DNA of 64,000 bases, taken from assembly GCF_000621845.1 (NCBI RefSeq), contig NZ_JHXF01000016.1, positions 1 to 64,000 on the forward strand. The letters run 5' to 3'. The translations under genes and the position numbers were made by a program. Position 1 is the stretch's first letter, and every line of letters begins with the position of its first letter. This DNA is from Ruminococcus flavefaciens MA2007 (lineage in GTDB: Bacteria; Bacillota; Clostridia; Oscillospirales; Ruminococcaceae). Positions 10,301 through 17,597 of this stretch are shown here, in pieces. Below the pieces are notes generated by a model, which made no database searches, was not told where the DNA came from, and saw only the letters and a program-made list of their open reading frames with translations.

Positions 10301-10885
10301 GCTGTTGTAAAAGCCGCTTTCATGTGAAAAAACAGGTGTATGTACAGCTGCGCTTCCCTCAGGCGCAGTGTTCTTCTGTCCGGGGGTGCAGCTGAGCTTG
10401 TAGAACTGCCCGCTGCCGTCGGGATACTGTCCGTAGGAGGTATCCTCTGCAAGTGTATCGAATGTCAACGTCTGCACTGTACTGCCCGTTGGATCTGTAA
10501 GCACAATTGTCTCACCCGAAGCGGATAAACCGAAAGGGGCTATCCCGTTGTTGTTTGCCGCTGCGTCGCTGTCACAGAAGACGATGAGCCTTCCCTCTGC
10601 GGGGATATGTGTTCCGTCGGGGAATACATATTTGTATGGAGTTTTTGCCTTGTCGGTAAGTCCCCACCCCGAGATATCAGCTTCCGAGCTACTGCTGTTG
10701 TAGAGCTCCACCCAGTCATAGCAGTTCCCGTCTGCTGCATGGTAGGTTGAGTTCTTAGGGCATACCTCGTTCAGGGTAACCTGCCCGTTGGCGTCTGCGT
10801 TTGCAGGAAAATATGCAAAGGACTGCAAAAGCAGACCGAAGCTGAGTACCCCTGCGGCAGCACGCTTTCCTGATGTGTTTTTCAT
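7349..10885 (-). CDS. Secreted CotH / lamin-tail / lectin / CBM / dockerin protein
   Basis: A 1178-residue extracellular protein. In order: signal peptide (1-31); lamin-tail domain (~33-170); chitobiase-type C-terminal fold (~185-235, CDIYYTTDGSDPVFG); CotH kinase-like domain (~300-660, including WGIYQILEKTSKSYL and KWRMMLFDTESGQG); Thr-rich linker (~800-839); C-type-lectin-like domain (841-964, WEDAKNYCESIGGHLAVI to GFICEWE); CBM6-like domain (~985-1112); dockerin (1118-1178, GDLNGDGVIDIYD and ADINGDDAINSDD). CotH proteins in spores phosphorylate coat proteins; dockerin-linked CotH proteins are known in ruminococcal cellulosomes, where the role is unclear. The dockerin implies docking to a cohesin scaffold. 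ATG 10885 follows GGAGGAAATT; an upstream start would precede the signal peptide and is rejected. Confidence 0.88.
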   Translation of the reverse strand: MKNTSGKRAAAGVLSFGLLLQSFAYFPANADANGQVTLNEVCPKNSTYHAADGNCYDWVELYNSSSSEADISGWGLTDKAKTPYKYVFPDGTHIPAEGRLIVFCDSDAAANNNGIAPFGLSASGETIVLTDPTGSTVQTLTFDTLAEDTSYGQYPDGSGQFYKLSCTPGQKNTAPEGSAAVHTPVFSHESGFYNSSFSLTLTADEGCDIYYTTDGSDPVFGSTKYTGPITIKDMTDSKNRISARTDIVPNGAEAPRGNIDKAAVIRAVAVDSEGRASEYVTKTYLIGKTNSGYYKNMKVVSLVTDPANLFDYNKGIYCLGKVYDDNKYNGARNPWEYRANYSMKGKEWERPASFTMFENGQKVIEQNVGIRIKGAFSRSLAQKSFNVYTREEYGKSEFEYDFFSGKATKAKNGKAIKKFDGIVLRNGGNDNTGAFFRDSINQNLVTDRNFAYQATSECIVLLDGEFWGIYQILEKTSKSYLSDHYGVKKSDIAIIKNGGLEEGSDKDLGDWRNLCNAAASGNISYEEFCEKVDIQSFIDYFAAQIYWANADWPQNNFSAWRSTVIDESNPYSDGKWRMMLFDTESGQGLYGTEDKSYSADCFRRILESNSQLARVFNSLLNYQRFRHKFSRTMMDLINTDFEPNRVKDVINNYRYKYKQQVADTFARFHSGSLSGSNAERRFESDMNTVTEFYTQRPSVAERTTRSAMRLSSEPRKLNIVNAADSGSILLNSLDLGNISNWNGKYHPDYDLYIKALPVEGRFFSYWKITNATITDGDTTSQSIKIRLDGNATVEAVYRNSNEPAPVVTTTTTRTTTKTTTTTKTTSTTTTNPVVTTRSSSVRYQVFNEGLTWEDAKNYCESIGGHLAVITSEKEQNEILNTIKADSASKPFYWLGASRGDNGKFNWVTGEKLSYTCWGDGKPDNYRGLEHYMIIMKNNGKWDDNELTGWANNIDNMGFICEWETVEVPSNTNTSPANTSDKSGIVPLCKVIQAESYDIKSGIETENCSEGGLDVAYAENNDYIGFKNIDLTDVKNIDFRIGSNGAKAAIEIHMDTPDGQLIGKMNIKSSNGWQTWNTQTCAISEFYGIHDIYFVFIGGEGYLFNLNWWRTDKPVDNYIIGDLNGDGVIDIYDLCKMRKAVLSGDTDNFGTADINGDDAINSDDLTLLKKFIMGEINSF

Positions 10886-10985
10886 AATTTCCTCCGAATA
10901 ATAGAAATAATATTTTGTGCTGTTGTCCTCCAAGTATTATTATGTTTCTTTTGTCCTGTGTGTAGTAAATCACTGTGCACAACTA

Positions 10986-11168
10986 TAAAATTATATCACA
11001 TAGTGTGTTTAATTTCAATAGGTTCATTTGATTTTTTTATACATAAATAAAAAGAAATGAAATAGCAAAACAACGCATTTGTGTTGATTAGTACCTGTTC
11101 TGAAATTGTAAATTTTTTGTGTATCCGTATAGTTGTATATATTACTGCAATTACAAAAAGTATAAAAG
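10986..11168. other. AT-rich intergenic, upstream of CotH gene
   Basis: Very AT-rich DNA between the CotH gene's start and the remnant region; I see no gene and no clear repeat. Confidence 0.3.
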
Positions 11169-11200
11169 AAGCCTCCCGCGGTGATTGCGCCGCAGGAGGC
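11169..11200. terminator. Hairpin between two gene 3' remnants
   Basis: GCCTCC-CGCGG / CCGC-AGGAGGC, a long GC-rich stem following (on the minus strand) the remnant gene at 11214-11384; it probably was that gene's terminator. Confidence 0.55.
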
Positions 11201-11213
11201 CTGTGATCTTAAT

Positions 11214-11384
11214 TTACTTTATAAAGCCGAGCTCCTTGAAGTCTGCATAGCCGGAGAAATCATAGGATCCCAAAAACTTTCCTATTCTTGTCACCCTGTC
11301 GTTCTCTTCGTTATATACTGACCAGTTCAGCAGAAAATCACTTTTTTCTATAGGATTTTCCTTGCCATAGCTGTGTATCACAAC
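11214..11384 (-). pseudogene. C-terminal remnant of a lost protein
   Basis: Fifty-six codons ending in a normal stop. They read as ordinary protein (VVIHSYGKENPIEKSDF, then GKFLGSYDFSGYADFKELGF). A stop codon blocks extension two codons upstream and there is no start. A terminator follows, so this is the surviving tail of a once-normal gene. The family is not recognised. Confidence 0.5.
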
Positions 11385-11436
11385 GTATTAGCAATATAAT
11401 TTAACATCAAATCTAAAAGTTACATTCTCTGATTAC

Positions 11437-11480
11437 AAAAAGGCTCCCTGTGTTTGTTACACTGGGAGCCTTTTTTATTT
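11437..11480. terminator. Bidirectional terminator
   Basis: AAAAAGGCTCCC stem and GGGAGCCTTTTTT complement, loop 14 bases, with A and T tracts on both sides. Confidence 0.75.
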
Positions 11481-11723
11481 AACCTTTAACAAAACAGCGG
11501 CCAATTACTCTCGGCTTGCCGCTCTGCTATATTATCGGCTATATATCACATATAGGTTACAGTGTCTTCAAGTGCTTTTCTCTTTTCATGATTTGCAAGA
11601 GGTCCGGTTCCATCAGCAGCATGGCAGCCTGGACGATGGTATGGAGATAGTAACGCATCCAATGAGTCTTGAGTATCATATATAATGCTTATTCCGAATA
11701 CAATTGAAAGGTAGGTGATAAAA

Positions 11724-11843
11724 ATGAATGATAAAATACATACAAAAAACAGTTTCAAAACGGCTGATATCGAGCGTTTAAAAAAAGCGGTCACAGAGAA
11801 GATAGAGAAGCTCGTAAGCCGTCAGGTGAAGAGAACAAACTGA
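11724..11843 (+). CDS. Small Lys-rich protein upstream of serine recombinase
   Basis: A 39-residue protein (MNDKIHTKNSFKTADIERL...), predicted to be one amphipathic helix rich in Lys and Arg. A weak AGGTAGGTG site precedes the ATG, and it ends 33 bases before the recombinase start in the same direction, so the two are probably co-transcribed. Small basic proteins of this kind commonly precede recombinase genes in clostridial mobile elements and may be accessory or directionality factors; the role here is inferred from position. Confidence 0.55.
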   Translation: MNDKIHTKNSFKTADIERLKKAVTEKIEKLVSRQVKRTN

Positions 11844-11876
11844 ACCAAAAACTATTGAAAAAAGGAGGTGAGGTCA

Positions 11877-13448
11877 ATGCCAAAGGTGGCTATATACTGC
11901 CGTTTATCCATAGAGGATAAAGATAAGTCAGATAACGATGCAAGTGCAAGTATACAGAACCAGAAAGCCATGCTTCGCGACTACTGTCACGAAAGAGACT
12001 GGGAGATATATGACATCTATGTTGATGATGGCTACAGCGGCATTGACCGCAGCCGTCCCGAATTCAACCGTATGTTACGAGATTGCGAGAAAGGCTATAT
12101 TAATATTGTACTGTGCAAGGATCAGTCTCGCTTCTCCCGTGATACAGTGATTGTTGAAAAGTACATCAACGACAAGTTCCTTGAATGGGGCATACGCTTC
12201 ATAGGAGTAGCCGACAATGCCGATACTGACAGCGAGAGCTACAGTACCATGAGGCTTTTTACCTCTGCATACAACGAAATGTATGTCAAGGATATCTCCG
12301 CGAAGATACGTCGGACTCTTGCCTATAAGCGTGAGCAGGGGCAGTTCATAGCCTCTTTTGCTCCATATGGTTATATGATTGATGCAGAGGACAAGCACCA
12401 CCTCGTCATCGATGAGGAAACCGCGTCTGTTGTAAGGCAGATCTTCGATATGTACATAAGCGGAGCAGGCTACCGAGCGATAGTATTGAAGCTTAATTCC
12501 GATGGCATCGTCAGTCCCACGGAATATAAGCGGCTGAAAGGCTCAAAGTACGTCAATCTCAACGCTGATACCAGTAATTCCCGTGGGCTTTGGACGCAGT
12601 CCACTGTCGCAAGGATACTGGCAAATGAGATGTATACAGGCACTCTCGTTCAGGGCAAATCTCACCACATCAGTTACAAGAACAAGAAGCGCAAAAAGGT
12701 AGAGCAGGCAGACTGGATAAGGATACCCAATACCCATGAAGCTATAATTGACGCGGAAACATGGGCGCGGACACAGGCGCGGCTCCGATCCAATGGCAGA
12801 GTAGGGAAGCGCTCGCAGGAGCTTTCGCCGTTGTCAGGAAAGGTGAAATGTGCTGTCTGCGGCAGACCTATGAAGCGCAATGTCTACTACAACAAGGCTA
12901 AGACTATTAAGTACTACGGTCTGCAATGCGCAACCTACAAGACAGGAGCTATGAATTGTACAAATAAGAAAAGTATAAGCGGACTTGTCCTCGAAAAGAA
13001 GATACTTGACGAACTGAATAGTATCGTCGAGCAGTATTGTCAGGCGGATAAGATACAGTTAAGGGATATTTACAGCGAACAGCTCAAACAGCTTGAAGCT
13101 GACCTTGCATGGCTGAATGAACGTCATAGCTCCGCAGAAAAACGTCTTCTGGCTATGTATAAGGACAAGCTTGACGGAGTTATCTCCGATGAGGATTATG
13201 CCTTGTTCCGTCAGAGACTAAGTGATGAGGAGCAGGAGCTGTCAGCGAGGATAGCTGATACTTCAAAGCATATAAATGAATGCCGTGAACGTATCAGGAA
13301 TACCGAGGGACAGAGGTCTATAATAGAAAAGTATACCCATTTTGACAAGCTTGACCGTAATATCGCCGACGAATTCATTGACTATGTCGAGATAGGGGAG
13401 AGCGGCGAGAACGGCGAGCGCGAGATACATATTCACTGGAAATTATAA
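11877..13448 (+). CDS. Large serine recombinase (site-specific integrase)
   Basis: A 523-residue recombinase. The resolvase catalytic domain spans residues 1-~150, with the nucleophile Ser11 in YCRLS and the Arg-containing motif CKDQSRFSRD. The Recombinase (DNA-binding) domain spans ~165-280. A zinc ribbon follows at ~318-365 (CAVCGRP ... CATYKTGAMNC), then a coiled-coil region to ~470, all typical of integrases that insert elements through a DNA double-strand break with a phosphoserine link. AAAGGAGGTG lies 8 bases before ATG 11877; an earlier GTG at 11868 falls inside that site and is rejected. A terminator follows, then a palindromic att-like site at 13637. No conjugation genes are nearby, so the element would need help to move between cells. 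Confidence 0.93.
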   Translation: MPKVAIYCRLSIEDKDKSDNDASASIQNQKAMLRDYCHERDWEIYDIYVDDGYSGIDRSRPEFNRMLRDCEKGYINIVLCKDQSRFSRDTVIVEKYINDKFLEWGIRFIGVADNADTDSESYSTMRLFTSAYNEMYVKDISAKIRRTLAYKREQGQFIASFAPYGYMIDAEDKHHLVIDEETASVVRQIFDMYISGAGYRAIVLKLNSDGIVSPTEYKRLKGSKYVNLNADTSNSRGLWTQSTVARILANEMYTGTLVQGKSHHISYKNKKRKKVEQADWIRIPNTHEAIIDAETWARTQARLRSNGRVGKRSQELSPLSGKVKCAVCGRPMKRNVYYNKAKTIKYYGLQCATYKTGAMNCTNKKSISGLVLEKKILDELNSIVEQYCQADKIQLRDIYSEQLKQLEADLAWLNERHSSAEKRLLAMYKDKLDGVISDEDYALFRQRLSDEEQELSARIADTSKHINECRERIRNTEGQRSIIEKYTHFDKLDRNIADEFIDYVEIGESGENGEREIHIHWKL

Positions 13449-13482
13449 CGGTATGCTGTTATGCGGCATACCGTTATTTTTT
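13447..13482 (+). terminator. Terminator of recombinase 1
   Basis: GGTATGC/GCATACC stem followed by a run of T, starting at the recombinase stop codon. Confidence 0.75.
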
Positions 13483-13568
13483 ATGAAATATATATCAGGT
13501 AGTGCTACCATGAAGGAAGTACTCTAAAACTAATGCCATAGAGTTTTTAGCTCTATGGTTTTGGACTC

Positions 13569-13596
13569 TTGACAAATAAAAAATACGTGATATAAT
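13569..13596 (+). promoter_or_regulatory. Near-consensus sigma-A promoter
   Basis: TTGACA, 16-bp spacer, TATAAT. The transcript would run through the palindrome at 13637-13673 and end at the hairpin near 13697-13720; no good coding start lies before that hairpin. Confidence 0.7.
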
Positions 13597-13636
13597 ATAT
13601 GTACAAACGGCTATTTTAAGCCATGAATACGACTCG

Positions 13637-13682
13637 GTTTAAGTTGATTCGCCACATGGCGGATCAACTTAAACATAGTTCA
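13637..13682 (+). repeat. Palindromic att-like site beside recombinase 1
   Basis: Two 17-bp arms around ACA/T form an inverted repeat; the right arm plus nine more bases (13655-13682) repeats at 239-266. Short inverted-repeat sites next to the integrase gene are the usual form of attP for large serine recombinases. Confidence 0.5.
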
Positions 13683-13696
13683 AATAATACAATTAA

Positions 13697-13722
13697 GCTC
13701 CGGCCATATGGCCGGAGCTTTT
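13697..13722 (+). terminator. Intrinsic terminator
   Basis: AGCTCCGGCC ATAT GGCCGGAGCTTTT, ten-base stem and T run, closing the transcription unit from promoter 13569. Confidence 0.75.
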
Positions 13723-13783
13723 GCATATTGCTTTTAAAACGTTTTGGAGCAATTCATAAACTTGTTCGAATATTTACCTCTAA

Positions 13784-13798
13784 TGTGACTTTGTCACA
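13784..13798 (+). promoter_or_regulatory. Crp/Fnr-type operator copy 1
   Basis: TGTGACTTTGTCACA is a perfect palindrome around one central base, about 47 bases before the ferredoxin start. The same motif on the other strand is at 14604-14618. The Crp-family regulator at 15068-15730 is the obvious candidate. Confidence 0.6.
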
Positions 13799-13844
13799 GA
13801 CCAAAAACCACAAAGAGTATATAATATACTCAGGAGGCGATGAC

Positions 13845-14045
13845 ATGAAACGAAAAGCTGTAATTGATAAAAACCTGTGCGTGGCTTGCGGATGCTGTGT
13901 AAAGGTCTGTCCGAGAGAAGCTATAAGCGTTCCTCACGGCATAAGCGCAGTCATTGACGAAGCACTATGTGTAGGCTGCGGTAAATGTTCCAAGGAGTGT
14001 CCTGCGAGCATTATCACACTGGAGGAGAGAGAACATGAAAGCTAA
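13845..14045 (+). CDS. 2[4Fe-4S] ferredoxin
   Basis: A 66-residue electron-transfer protein with two classical cluster motifs: CVACGCCVKVCP and CVGCGKCSKECP. ATG 13845 was chosen because AGGAGG stands 7 bases upstream; a longer frame starting at 13623 would run through the palindrome, terminator and promoter and is not credible. The stop overlaps the start of the membrane Fe-S protein gene by 11 bases, so the two are translationally coupled and the ferredoxin probably exchanges electrons with it. A palindromic operator and TATAAT-like sequence (ATATAATATA) precede it. Confidence 0.9.
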   Translation: MKRKAVIDKNLCVACGCCVKVCPREAISVPHGISAVIDEALCVGCGKCSKECPASIITLEEREHES

Positions 14046-14634
14046 GAAAAAATGGTACGATCACCTGTGGATATTCTCGATTACTTATCTTATCCTCGGT
14101 TTTGTGAATATTCTGTTTGCATGGCTTGGAATGATATGCTTCATTGTGCCCCTTGTTATATCAATAGGCTGGGGAAACAAAGCGTACTGCAACAAATTCT
14201 GCGGCCGGGGGCAGCTCTTCTCAATGCTGGGCGGACATTTCGGACTGTCGCGGAAAAAGGATATGCCGAAATGGATGAAGTCCAAATACTTCCGCTACGG
14301 ATTTCTTGTATTCTTCTTTACCATGTTCTTCATAATGCTCTGGAATACCTATCTTGTATTCGCAGGTCAGCGTCCTCTCGGGCAGAAAATAAAGCTGCTG
14401 TGGACATTCAAAGTGCCGTGGCATTGGGCTTATCACGGAACAATTTTTTCTGACGGTGTGGCACAGTTCGCATTCGGATTTTATAGTATAATGCTCACAT
14501 CTACTATACTCGGCTTTGTGACTATGATACTCTTCAAGCCACGTTCATGGTGTGTTTACTGCCCTATGGGAACAATGACTCAGCTCATATGCAAGGCTAA
14601 GAACGTGACAAAGTCACAGACCACCGCTGAATAA
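14035..14634 (+). CDS. NapH/YccM-like membrane 4Fe-4S protein
   Basis: A 199-residue integral membrane protein with four hydrophobic segments (~13-45, ~85-110, ~140-165) and cysteine motifs at the membrane face: YCNKFCGRGQLF near residue 50 and CVYCPMGTMTQ near 178. These match the NapH/RdxA-type membrane ferredoxin family, whose members pass electrons between quinones or cytosolic ferredoxins and periplasmic or membrane acceptors. Only four cysteines in these motifs are visible, fewer than in full NapH, so it is a short version. GGAGGAG precedes the ATG inside the ferredoxin gene. The last codons contain the second Crp-type palindrome. Confidence 0.75.
   Translation: MKAKKKWYDHLWIFSITYLILGFVNILFAWLGMICFIVPLVISIGWGNKAYCNKFCGRGQLFSMLGGHFGLSRKKDMPKWMKSKYFRYGFLVFFFTMFFIMLWNTYLVFAGQRPLGQKIKLLWTFKVPWHWAYHGTIFSDGVAQFAFGFYSIMLTSTILGFVTMILFKPRSWCVYCPMGTMTQLICKAKNVTKSQTTAE
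14604..14618 (+). promoter_or_regulatory. Crp/Fnr-type operator copy 2 within gene 3' end
   Basis: CGTGACAAAGTCACA contains the palindrome GTGAC-N3-GTCAC, the reverse complement of copy 1, followed by the same CAGACCA flank. It lies 150 bases before the thioredoxin gene. Confidence 0.5.
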
Positions 14635-14640
14635 TCGTAT

Positions 14641-14668
14641 ATAATGAATGAAAAAGCATTCATTATAA
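14641..14668 (+). terminator. AT-rich hairpin before trxA
   Basis: TATAATGAATG / CATTCATTATA stem with loop AAAAG. It could stop the ferredoxin transcript; a second stem (GCAAATC/GATTTGC, ~14694-14710) follows in the trxA leader. Confidence 0.45.
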
Positions 14669-14770
14669 TTGATTTAAAAGCCCTTGCAGATACGCAAATC
14701 AAAGATTTGCTCCCTGCATATCGGGTAATTATATAATAAAGATACAATAAAACAGAAAGGAAGTATTGAT

Positions 14771-15079
14771 ATGGCAGTTTTAAATGTTACAAAGGAAAAT
14801 TTCGCAGAGGTAAGAGCAAGTGAAAAGCCTGTTCTTCTGGATTTTTACGCAGACTGGTGCGGCCCATGCAGAATGGTCTCTCCTCTTGTTGACGAGATAG
14901 CAGAGGAGAACAGCGAGTTTACAGTAGGCAAGGTCAATGTTGACGACCAGCCTGAGCTTGCCGCAGCATTCGGCGTTTCAAGCATACCAATGCTGGCAGT
15001 TATGAAAAACGGAGCAGTTACTGCTCATGCAGTAGGAGCTCGTCCGAAATCAGCTATTCTCGATATGTTAAAGGGTTAA
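14771..15079 (+). CDS. trxA: Thioredoxin
   Basis: A 102-residue thioredoxin of normal length. The redox-active WCGPC is at 29-33, the buried Asp24 precedes it, and the cis-Pro is in SIPML (~72-76). It reduces protein disulfides in the cytoplasm using thioredoxin reductase, which is not in this window. AAAGGAAG precedes the ATG. The stop overlaps the 3' end of the convergent regulator gene by 12 bases. Placement next to Fe-S proteins and a disulfide reductase suggests a thiol/oxidative-stress regulon. Confidence 0.95.
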   Translation: MAVLNVTKENFAEVRASEKPVLLDFYADWCGPCRMVSPLVDEIAEENSEFTVGKVNVDDQPELAAAFGVSSIPMLAVMKNGAVTAHAVGARPKSAILDMLKG

Positions 15080-15730
15080 GTCGCGCAGGCGCTTTTTGTC
15101 GAGTATCCTGATACCTTTGCGGGATACCTCAACTATACCCTCATTAGCGAAGTATTTTAGCATTCGTGACACCACTTCACGGGCAGAACCGATGTACTTT
15201 GCTATCTGCTCCTGTGTCAGCTGAATATTGTCCGAGCCGATACGCAGAGCTTCATCGTGGAGGAATATGGCAAGGCGTTTGTCAAGGCTCATGAACATTA
15301 TCTGCTGCATTACCCACATAACGTCAGAAAAGCGTGAAACGGCTGTCTCAAGGGAGAATATCCTTATCCCGGGATTGCGTTCCGATACCTGCTTGAAAGC
15401 ATGACCGCTGATGATACAGCATTCGCTGTCCTCCTCGGCGTCAATGGCGACTTCAAAGGTTATGGACTGTAAAACGCATGAAGCCGACAGCATACACATA
15501 TCGCCCTTATGCAGGCGATAAAGAGTTACGTCTTTGCCGTCCTCTGACATGATATACACACGGAGACTTCCGCTGCGGACGAATATCACTCCCGAGCATT
15601 CGCTGCCGTTGTGGAGATTAGTTCCTTTTTCGTATTGGTGTACCGCAGAATTATCACAGATATACTTGCGGTCATCAGCTGATATTTTGTCCCAGAACGG
15701 GAATAATTCACTATAGATCTCTTCAAACAT
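15068..15730 (-). CDS. Crp/Fnr-family transcriptional regulator
   Basis: A 220-residue regulator. The cyclic-nucleotide-type beta-barrel spans ~25-110 (GTNLHNGSECSGVIFVRSG), a dimer helix follows, and the C-terminal winged helix spans ~145-210 (LTQEQIAKYIGSAREVVSRML). Cysteines are scattered (24, 45, 75, 83, 103, 104) but there is no N-terminal Fnr cluster motif, so the signal is unknown; a redox or haem signal is plausible. The start at 15730 was chosen for GGAAAAG upstream; a longer frame would run into the divergent gene's start region. It diverges from the CoA-disulfide reductase gene with only 25 bases between starts, so it probably controls that gene and itself. Confidence 0.88.
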   Translation of the reverse strand: MFEEIYSELFPFWDKISADDRKYICDNSAVHQYEKGTNLHNGSECSGVIFVRSGSLRVYIMSEDGKDVTLYRLHKGDMCMLSASCVLQSITFEVAIDAEEDSECCIISGHAFKQVSERNPGIRIFSLETAVSRFSDVMWVMQQIMFMSLDKRLAIFLHDEALRIGSDNIQLTQEQIAKYIGSAREVVSRMLKYFANEGIVEVSRKGIRILDKKRLRDLTL

Positions 15731-15755
15731 AACTTTTCCTTTCGGAGGTAGAAAA

Positions 15756-17426
15756 ATGAAAACTATTATCGTAGGCGGCGTTGCAGGCGGAGCTTCCGCA
15801 GCCGCAAGACTGAGACGTTTAAATGAAAATGATGAGATAATCATTCTTGAGCGCGGAGACTATATCTCCTTTGCCAACTGTGGCATGCCGTATTTTATCG
15901 GTGGGGAGATAACTGACAAGAATATGCTGACATTGCAGACTCCCGAAAGCTTCCGCAAGCGCTTCAATATTGATGTGCGTGTAAAGAGCGAAGCTGTGAA
16001 AATATCTCCCGAAGCTCATACAGTTACCGTGCGTAATGCCGATACAGGTGAAGAATACGAGGAGACTTTCGACAAGCTCATACTCTCCCCGGGAGCTGAG
16101 CCCATTCGTCCGAATATCAGCGGTATTGAACTGCCTCATGTATTCACTTTGCGAAATATTCCCGATACCATGAAGATAAAGAGCTTCATCGACAGCAGCA
16201 AACCAAAGAAAGCTGTAGTTGTGGGCGGCGGATATATCGGCGTAGAAATGGCGGAAAACCTTGCAAACGCAGGTCTTGATGTATCAATAGTCGAGCTTGC
16301 CGACCATCTTATCGCGCCTCTTGACGCAGATATGGCGGCAGACGTTCACCGCTATATCATAAGCAAAGGTATAAGCCTTTATCTGAATAACGGAGTTGCG
16401 GAGATAACTGATAAAAAAGTCATTCTGCAAAATGGCAGTATCGAAGCCGATATGGTCATAGTGTCCGTGGGAGTTCGTCCCGAGACTTCTCTTGCAAAGG
16501 AGTGTGGTATCGCACTTGATCCGCGTGGAAGTATCATAGTCAACAGTCATATGCAGACAAACTATCCCGATATTTATGCTGTAGGCGACGCTGTTGAAGT
16601 AAAAGACTTCGTAACGGGCAAACCTGCGTTCATACCGCTGGCAGGGCCTGCAAACAAACAGGGGAGAATAGCAGCTGATAATATATCGGGACTCTCCTCT
16701 GAGTACAAAGGCACTCAGGGCTCGGCTGTGCTGAAGCTTTTCAATATGACAGTTGCTACAACAGGTCTGAATGAGAAGCGAGCTGCTGTCGAGGGTATCG
16801 ACTATGACAAGACCTACACCTATTCAGCTTCTCATGCTTCATATTATCCCAATGCCACAAATATGTCAGTAAAGATTCTTTGGGACAAGAATACCAAGAA
16901 GCTTCTTGGCGCTCAGATAGTTGGCTTTGACGGCGTGGACAAGCGTATGGACGTTCTTGCGGCAGCAATACGCTTCGGAGCAGAAGTCACTGACCTGAAA
17001 GAGCTTGAACTCTGCTATGCTCCGCCTTTCGGAAGTGCAAAGGATCCCGTGAATATGGCTGGATATGTTGCCGAAAACGTCATTAACGGTACTGTAAAAC
17101 AGTTCTTCTGGCACGACATTGAGAAGCTCCCTCGTGACGGAAGCGTTACTCTTCTTGATGTGCGTACAAAGACGGAAACTGCTCGGGGAATGATAGACGG
17201 CTTTATCAATATCCCTCTTGATACTCTCCGCGACAATCTTGACAAGCTGCCAAAGGACAAGCCCGTATACGTTCATTGCCACAGTGGACTGCGCAGCTAT
17301 ATAGCCTGCCGAATACTCAGCGGCAATAGTTATGACTGCTATAATCTTGCAGGTGGCTGGAGGCTGTATGAATCCGTTATCAACGACCGTACAGTTCCAG
17401 AGTATATATGTACTGAATGCAAGTAG
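15756..17426 (+). CDS. CoA-disulfide reductase / NADH oxidase with rhodanese domain
   Basis: A 556-residue FAD-dependent pyridine-nucleotide-disulfide oxidoreductase. FAD-binding motif GGVAGGASAAARLRR (7-21); redox Cys in ANCGMPYFIGG (~43); NAD-binding GGGYIGVEMAENL (~155); second FAD motif TNYPDIYAVGDAVEV (~275); C-terminal rhodanese domain (~455-550) with active-site loop HCHSGLRS. Enzymes of this CoADR-RHD build reduce CoA disulfide, CoA persulfide or polysulfide. GGAGG lies 9 bases before the ATG. Its divergent Crp-type neighbour and the downstream sulfur-related genes point to control by oxidants or reactive sulfur. The exact substrate cannot be set from sequence. Confidence 0.9.
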   Translation: MKTIIVGGVAGGASAAARLRRLNENDEIIILERGDYISFANCGMPYFIGGEITDKNMLTLQTPESFRKRFNIDVRVKSEAVKISPEAHTVTVRNADTGEEYEETFDKLILSPGAEPIRPNISGIELPHVFTLRNIPDTMKIKSFIDSSKPKKAVVVGGGYIGVEMAENLANAGLDVSIVELADHLIAPLDADMAADVHRYIISKGISLYLNNGVAEITDKKVILQNGSIEADMVIVSVGVRPETSLAKECGIALDPRGSIIVNSHMQTNYPDIYAVGDAVEVKDFVTGKPAFIPLAGPANKQGRIAADNISGLSSEYKGTQGSAVLKLFNMTVATTGLNEKRAAVEGIDYDKTYTYSASHASYYPNATNMSVKILWDKNTKKLLGAQIVGFDGVDKRMDVLAAAIRFGAEVTDLKELELCYAPPFGSAKDPVNMAGYVAENVINGTVKQFFWHDIEKLPRDGSVTLLDVRTKTETARGMIDGFINIPLDTLRDNLDKLPKDKPVYVHCHSGLRSYIACRILSGNSYDCYNLAGGWRLYESVINDRTVPEYICTECK

Positions 17427-17597
17427 TTTTCAATAAGTGCCTCCTGTGGGAGGCACTTATTAATGTAAGCTCATAAACTTGAGATTTGTATTACTTATGC
17501 AATGCATGACTTTTTCATGTAACACACTCCATTTTTCTAATCAAAAAGAATTATAGCAGAGATGATGAAATATGTCAATATTTACACCACGTCAATA

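Larger units (their letters stand above)
13603..13725 (+). ncRNA. Candidate short structured transcript
   Basis: Between a strong promoter and an intrinsic terminator lie about 120 bases with no plausible ribosome site. The transcript would fold into one long hairpin: GTTTAAGTTGATTCGCC (13637-13653) pairs with GGCGGATCAACTTAAAC (13657-13673), with one non-Watson-Crick position. The same DNA may instead be the recombinase attachment site. No known RNA family is recognised. Confidence 0.35.

Noticed and set aside
239..13682. Simple integrative conjugative element bounded by the 28-bp repeats
   Set aside because: No relaxase, coupling protein or mating-pair genes lie between, and excision would not repair the amidase gene.
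13623..13844. N-terminal extension of the ferredoxin frame
   Set aside because: It would translate the palindrome, a terminator and an operator; ATG 13845 has an ideal ribosome site.
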